Below are positions 30,761 to 33,912 of a DNA stretch of 33,912 nt, piece by piece; position 1 is the stretch's first letter, and each line of letters opens with the position of its first letter. The notes beneath the pieces were generated by a model that had not been told where the DNA came from, did no database searches, and saw nothing but the letters and a program-made list of their open reading frames with translations. The DNA lies in NCBI GenBank assembly GCA_045613125.1, contig JAZLAM010000017.1, positions 1 through 33,912 on the forward strand. Reading direction: 5' to 3'. The DNA comes from JAFTYO01 sp045613125. Its GTDB lineage: Bacteria; Pseudomonadota; Alphaproteobacteria; RF32; CAG-239. The position numbers were made by a program, and so were the translations under genes.

Positions 30761-31777
30761 TTATTTTCCGAAAACGGTATTTTTAAGCACACTTAAAGTG
30801 TTTTGTATAATTGGTCTGGCTTTTTTAGCTCCATTTTCCAACTTTTCTTCAACTTCATCGAAGTGAGCCATATAATAGTTATATTTTTCACGTGCTTCTT
30901 TTGTTTCTTTTAAAACAACATCCAGAAGCATATTTTTTATATGTCCGTAACCAAGTTTTCCATGTCTTAATCCGTCAGCCATTTCAGCAATTTGCTGTTC
31001 TGAGGCAATGGCTTTATATATTTGGTATACCAAAATTTCGTCCGGATCTTTAGGTTCTTCCATTGGACGCGAATCTGTTTGTATGGAAAAAATCGCTTTT
31101 TTAATTATTGAATCTTCAGCAAAAATAGGTATAACATTGTTGTATGATTTACTCATTTTTCTGCCATCAATACCAATAATTGCCGATGCATTGTCTTTGA
31201 TACAATATGTTGGTAATTTTAATATGTTTTTATTATAGTGGGCATTAATTGCTCCGGCAATATCACGAGCAATTTCTACATGTTGTATTTGATCTTTACC
31301 GACGGGAACAATATCTGTGTTATAGGCTAAAATATCGGCTGCCATTAAGGTAGGATATGTGTAAAGCCCCATATTTATGCCATCATCGTCGGGTTTGTTG
31401 TTCAAACGATTTTTATCAACACAAGCTTTATAAGCGTGAGCTTTGTTCATAAAACCTTTAGGCGTATACGCATATAATATGGTTGTAAATTCGTGAATTT
31501 CTGGAATATCCGATTGGCGATAAAATACAGATTTATCGGTATCCAGCCCAAATGCGAGATAAACTGAGGCAACTTCTTTTATTTTTTGATTTAAAACGTT
31601 AGCATCTTTTTCAGCATTAATTGCATGATAATCAGCAATAAACATGAAATGCTTACCATTGTTTTCCAATGCTTTTTTACCTATATCCAGAGCCGGTTTA
31701 ATAACGCCGAAATAATTGCCGATATGTGGTGTTCCGGTGGGCTTGACACCGGTTAAGATAGTTTTATTTTCAAACAT
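30761..31777 (-). CDS. trpS: tryptophanyl-tRNA synthetase
   Basis: Class I synthetase charging tRNA-Trp, active as a dimer. The 338 residues are typical. GVKPTGTPHIGNYFG near the N-terminus holds the HIGH-type motif, FIADYHAINAE and PVGKDQIQHVEIARDIA the Trp/ATP pocket, and GRKMSKSYNNVIPIF the KMSKS loop. GAGGA and AAGAAAG lie upstream of the ATG. It is divergent from serS across 118 bp. No terminator with a U-tract is seen after its stop; the 30708 hairpin is in reach but reads without a T run on this strand. Confidence 0.97.
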   Translation of the reverse strand: MFENKTILTGVKPTGTPHIGNYFGVIKPALDIGKKALENNGKHFMFIADYHAINAEKDANVLNQKIKEVASVYLAFGLDTDKSVFYRQSDIPEIHEFTTILYAYTPKGFMNKAHAYKACVDKNRLNNKPDDDGINMGLYTYPTLMAADILAYNTDIVPVGKDQIQHVEIARDIAGAINAHYNKNILKLPTYCIKDNASAIIGIDGRKMSKSYNNVIPIFAEDSIIKKAIFSIQTDSRPMEEPKDPDEILVYQIYKAIASEQQIAEMADGLRHGKLGYGHIKNMLLDVVLKETKEAREKYNYYMAHFDEVEEKLENGAKKARPIIQNTLSVLKNTVFGK

Positions 31778-31895
31778 CTTTCTTTTATCCTCGTTTTCTT
31801 GCTTTTTTTAAATTTTTAGTATTGTATTTAATTTTAAAAAAAGATAATCTGCTTTTTAGTTTAAATCAATATATTTTTAATAGGACGCTTAAAAG

Positions 31896-33182
31896 ATGTT
31901 GGATATCAAATTTATTATCGAAAACGTAAATTTTGTTAAAGACGGTTTAGAGAAAAAAGGATACACGAAAGATGTTTTAGATTTAGATGCTTTAATTGCT
32001 TTGCACAAAGAAATTAACAAGCTGAAAACATCTTCTCAATTGCTTGCAGAAGAGAAAAATAAGCTAAGTAATGCCATAAAATCAGCTTCATCTGAAGAAC
32101 GTCCGTTAATTATTGCAAAAAGTAAGGCTTTAGGTGAAGAGTTTAAGGTGTTGCAAGAACAACTTGGCGTTAAACAATCTGAGTTTGATTTAATGATGTT
32201 AAAAATGCCTAATATGCCTTCTCCGGAATCGCCTATTGGACCTGATGACAGTGCAAATGTTGTACGTCGTAAAGTAGGTGAAATCAGAAAGTTTGAATTT
32301 ACACCTCGTGATCATATAGAGTTGATGGAGATAAATGATTGGGCAGAAATGGAACGAATCGCGAAAGTTTCCGGTTCAAGAACCTATGCTATCAAAAATG
32401 ATTTGGCGCAATTAGAACTTGCTATGCATATGATGGTGTTAGATAAACTTCGTGAGCATGGTTTCACCGTAATTACGGTTCCTTCCATTTCAAAGGAAAA
32501 ACCTCTTTACGGACAAGGTTATTTGCCTTTTTCAAGAGATGAAGTTTATCACTTGCCTAATGATGACATATATCTTTCCGGTACTGCCGAACTTATATTA
32601 AATTCTTTAAGAGCTGATGAAATTTTGCCTGAGAACGAATTGCCGATTTTATATGCCGGATTTTCTCCTTGTTTCAGACGCGAAGCCGGAGCTGCCGGAA
32701 AAGATACCAGAGGGTTGGTTCGTGTTCACCAGTTTATGAAAACCGAACAATTTGTTATTTGTAAAAATGATATTGCTGAAAGTGAAAAATGGCATAAAAA
32801 ATTGTTAGAAATTTCTGAAGAAGTTTTACAAGATTTGGAACTTCCTTATCAGGTGCTGGAAGTTTGTACCGGTGATATGGGTGCACCAAAATATCGCCAG
32901 TATGATTTGGAAGCTTGGGTTCCAAGCCAAAACTGTTATCGTGAGACACACTCTTGCTCTAATATAACAGAATGGCAAGCAAGAAGAACAAATTTAAGAT
33001 ATAGAGAAAATGCCGACGGAAAAGTAAAATTTGTTCATACGCTTAATAATACGGGTATTGCAACACCTCGTGCTTTGGTGCCATTTATTGAAAATCATCA
33101 AAATGAGGACGGTACGGTAAATATTCCGGTAAAATTACAGCCTTATTTGGGTGGTAAAAAAGTTATCGGTAAAAATTGCTAG
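31896..33182 (+). CDS. serS: seryl-tRNA synthetase
   Basis: Class II synthetase charging tRNA-Ser (and tRNA-Sec where present). The 428 residues comprise the N-terminal two-helix coiled-coil arm (about 30-105, KEINKLKTSSQLLAEEKNKL), motif 1 region (VPSISKEKPLYGQGYLPF), TAELILNSLRADEILPENELP, motif 2 FSPCFRREAGAAGKDTRG with LVRVHQFMKTEQ, and motif 3 NNTGIATPRALVPFIENHQ. AGGA lies about 9 nt before the ATG; GATAAT at 31843-31848 is a possible -10. It ends at a strong terminator. Confidence 0.97.
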   Translation: MLDIKFIIENVNFVKDGLEKKGYTKDVLDLDALIALHKEINKLKTSSQLLAEEKNKLSNAIKSASSEERPLIIAKSKALGEEFKVLQEQLGVKQSEFDLMMLKMPNMPSPESPIGPDDSANVVRRKVGEIRKFEFTPRDHIELMEINDWAEMERIAKVSGSRTYAIKNDLAQLELAMHMMVLDKLREHGFTVITVPSISKEKPLYGQGYLPFSRDEVYHLPNDDIYLSGTAELILNSLRADEILPENELPILYAGFSPCFRREAGAAGKDTRGLVRVHQFMKTEQFVICKNDIAESEKWHKKLLEISEEVLQDLELPYQVLEVCTGDMGAPKYRQYDLEAWVPSQNCYRETHSCSNITEWQARRTNLRYRENADGKVKFVHTLNNTGIATPRALVPFIENHQNEDGTVNIPVKLQPYLGGKKVIGKNC

Positions 33183-33207
33183 TTTCAAATCAAGCTTAAT
33201 CTTTAAC

Positions 33208-33236
33208 AAGGGCATTTTTCAAAATGCCCTTTTTTA
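33208..33236 (+). terminator. terminator of serS
   Basis: AAGGGCATTTT (33208-33218) and AAAATGCCCTT (33221-33231) followed by T. Confidence 0.88.
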
Positions 33237-33335
33237 TAATAAATTACAAGACCTATGACTTGAAACTACCTGTTTTTTTATTTGCACTCCCTATATAGTC
33301 CCCCCTTATTTTTGCTTGCAAAAAATTCAAGAGGG

Positions 33336-33436
33336 CTTCAAATTAGTTAAAAATCTATCATCGGAAATGTTGTTGGTTAGTGTAATTTAATCGGAAGATG
33401 CCTTGACGATTCCTAGCGGAATCGAGGTATGACAGG
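33336..33436 (+). repeat. bulged-hairpin repeat, copy 1
   Basis: Begins CTTCAAATTAGTTAA and ends GACAGG. After TCGGAAG it folds CCT-[TGA bulge]-CGATTCC-TAGC-GGAATCG-AGG (33401-33427). Relative to copy 2 it carries about 40 extra bases after the first 15. Confidence 0.8.
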
Positions 33437-33548
33437 GTTTTATTTTTCTTGACTTACACAGGCAGGACGGTGATTTTTTTCTTAATGTTTTGGAAGTATG
33501 ACAATGGTTTATTTTATGCCTCAGCAAGCGATGACTTTTATTAGAATC

Positions 33549-33638
33549 GTCACCGCTTTGAACGAAAAAATAATACTGTCACCACTCCGAGCAAAAAAAT
33601 AATACTGTCACCGCTCCGAGCGAAGCGAGGTCAAGCGG
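33549..33638 (+). repeat. 29-bp tandem repeat (two full copies plus part)
   Basis: Units 33549-33577 and 33578-33606 share GTCACC-n-CT...GA-n-C...AAAAAATAATACT; a third start (33607-33622) breaks into CGAAGCGAGGTCAAGCGG. Copies differ at a few positions. Confidence 0.85.
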
Positions 33639-33639
33639 C

Positions 33640-33700
33640 CTTCAAATTAGTTAATCGGAAGGTCCCTTGACGTTTCTTGGCAGAAACGAGGGAAGACAGG
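33640..33700 (+). repeat. bulged-hairpin repeat, copy 2
   Basis: Begins CTTCAAATTAGTTAA, continues TCGGAAG directly, and folds CCCT-[TGA bulge]-CGTTTCT-TGGC-AGAAACG-AGGG (33664-33692), ending GACAGG. The stem differs from copy 1 by compensated pairs. Confidence 0.8.
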
Positions 33701-33799
33701 TTTGTGTTTTTTTGCATTTTTATGGCATAAAAAGGGTATATTTTTTTAACAAACAAGAATCGCTAAAAGCCGTTTATTTACAATGGTTTTAAGCGTTTT

Positions 33800-33843
33800 A
33801 AACTGCTCGATTTAAACGTACGTTTAAATCAAGCAGTTTTTTT
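33800..33843 (+). terminator. long near-perfect palindrome with T run (orphan terminator)
   Basis: AAACTGCT-c-GATTTAAACGT (33800-33819) pairs with ACGTTTAAATC-a-AGCAGTTT (33820-33839); one mismatch in 20 pairs, then TTTT. It lies 618 bp after the serS stop with no protein gene between. Confidence 0.7.
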
Positions 33844-33912
33844 GATGTTTTTTTCGAACTTCAGTTTCTTCTAACTATTTGAAAAACAATAAAATGCAAA
33901 TTTTAAATTTTG

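Larger units (their letters stand above)
33237..33912. other. 676-bp noncoding region with repeats and hairpins
   Basis: No frame of convincing length or ribosome site is present. It contains two copies of a bulged-hairpin repeat, a 29-bp tandem repeat, two further hairpins (CGCTAAAAGCC/GGTTTTAAGCG near 33752-33796 and the palindrome at 33800) and a terminator not attributable to a protein gene. The GC-richer islands (CCGCTCCGAGCGAAGCGAGG) stand out from the AT-rich surroundings. Confidence 0.8.

Noticed and set aside
33549..33638. CRISPR-like array (29-bp units)
   Set aside because: Units are directly adjacent with no spacers and diverge from each other; no cas genes in the window.

Overview
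The window is AT-rich bacterial chromosome that looks alphaproteobacterial and Gram-negative. The evidence is gene order: pyrH-frr-uppS-cdsA-rseP-bamA-lpxD-fabZ, rplY-pth-ychF and leuS-lptE-holA are arrangements known from Alphaproteobacteria. The low GC and compact housekeeping blocks fit an uncultured, possibly host-associated lineage. That last point is inference; no rRNA or other firm taxonomic marker lies in the window.

Layout. Positions 1-690 hold the 3' end of a repeat-type surface protein and a small unknown gene. Positions 690-8475 form one forward operon for nucleotide supply, ribosome recycling and the envelope: undecaprenyl-PP, CDP-diacylglycerol, site-2 protease, BamA, lipid A acylation and fatty-acid dehydration. 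dxr, usually between cdsA and rseP, and lpxA, usually after fabZ, are absent here. Positions 8.5-10.7 kb carry an unknown gene, a NaChBac-like ion channel with an altered filter (TLDGWAS) and a prepilin peptidase. Positions 10.8-12.8 kb are rplY-pth-ychF. Positions 12.8-18.6 kb are accessory: M29 aminopeptidase, RNase HI, an AlbA_2/Schlafen-type protein, an orphan ORF, a P-loop kinase-like protein, a short HD-domain gene remnant, a membrane-anchored unknown and a GNAT.

Positions 18.7-27.3 kb hold tRNA-Leu(TAA), apt, the leuS-lptE-holA operon (reverse), and rsmB followed by a membrane protein resembling a catalytically degenerate MraY/WecA-family transferase and a helical-repeat protein. Positions 27.4-30.2 kb carry an outer-membrane beta-barrel, a lipoprotein, two unknown membrane-associated proteins and rpmB. 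Positions 30.4-33.2 kb carry tRNA-Arg(CCG), trpS and serS.

Least explained parts. (1) The 3' end of tRNA-Arg is duplicated 237 bp downstream, with hairpin-dense DNA between the copies and terminator hairpins that differ by a compensatory base pair. (2) The noncoding right end (33.24-33.91 kb) has two copies of a bulged hairpin repeat with covarying pairs, a 29-bp tandem repeat and a strong orphan terminator, suggesting an uncharacterised RNA or repeat family. (3) Several unknown genes lack a Shine-Dalgarno and three share a TTATTAA-type leader motif 17-19 nt before ATG. No complete defence system, CRISPR array, IS or prophage was seen.
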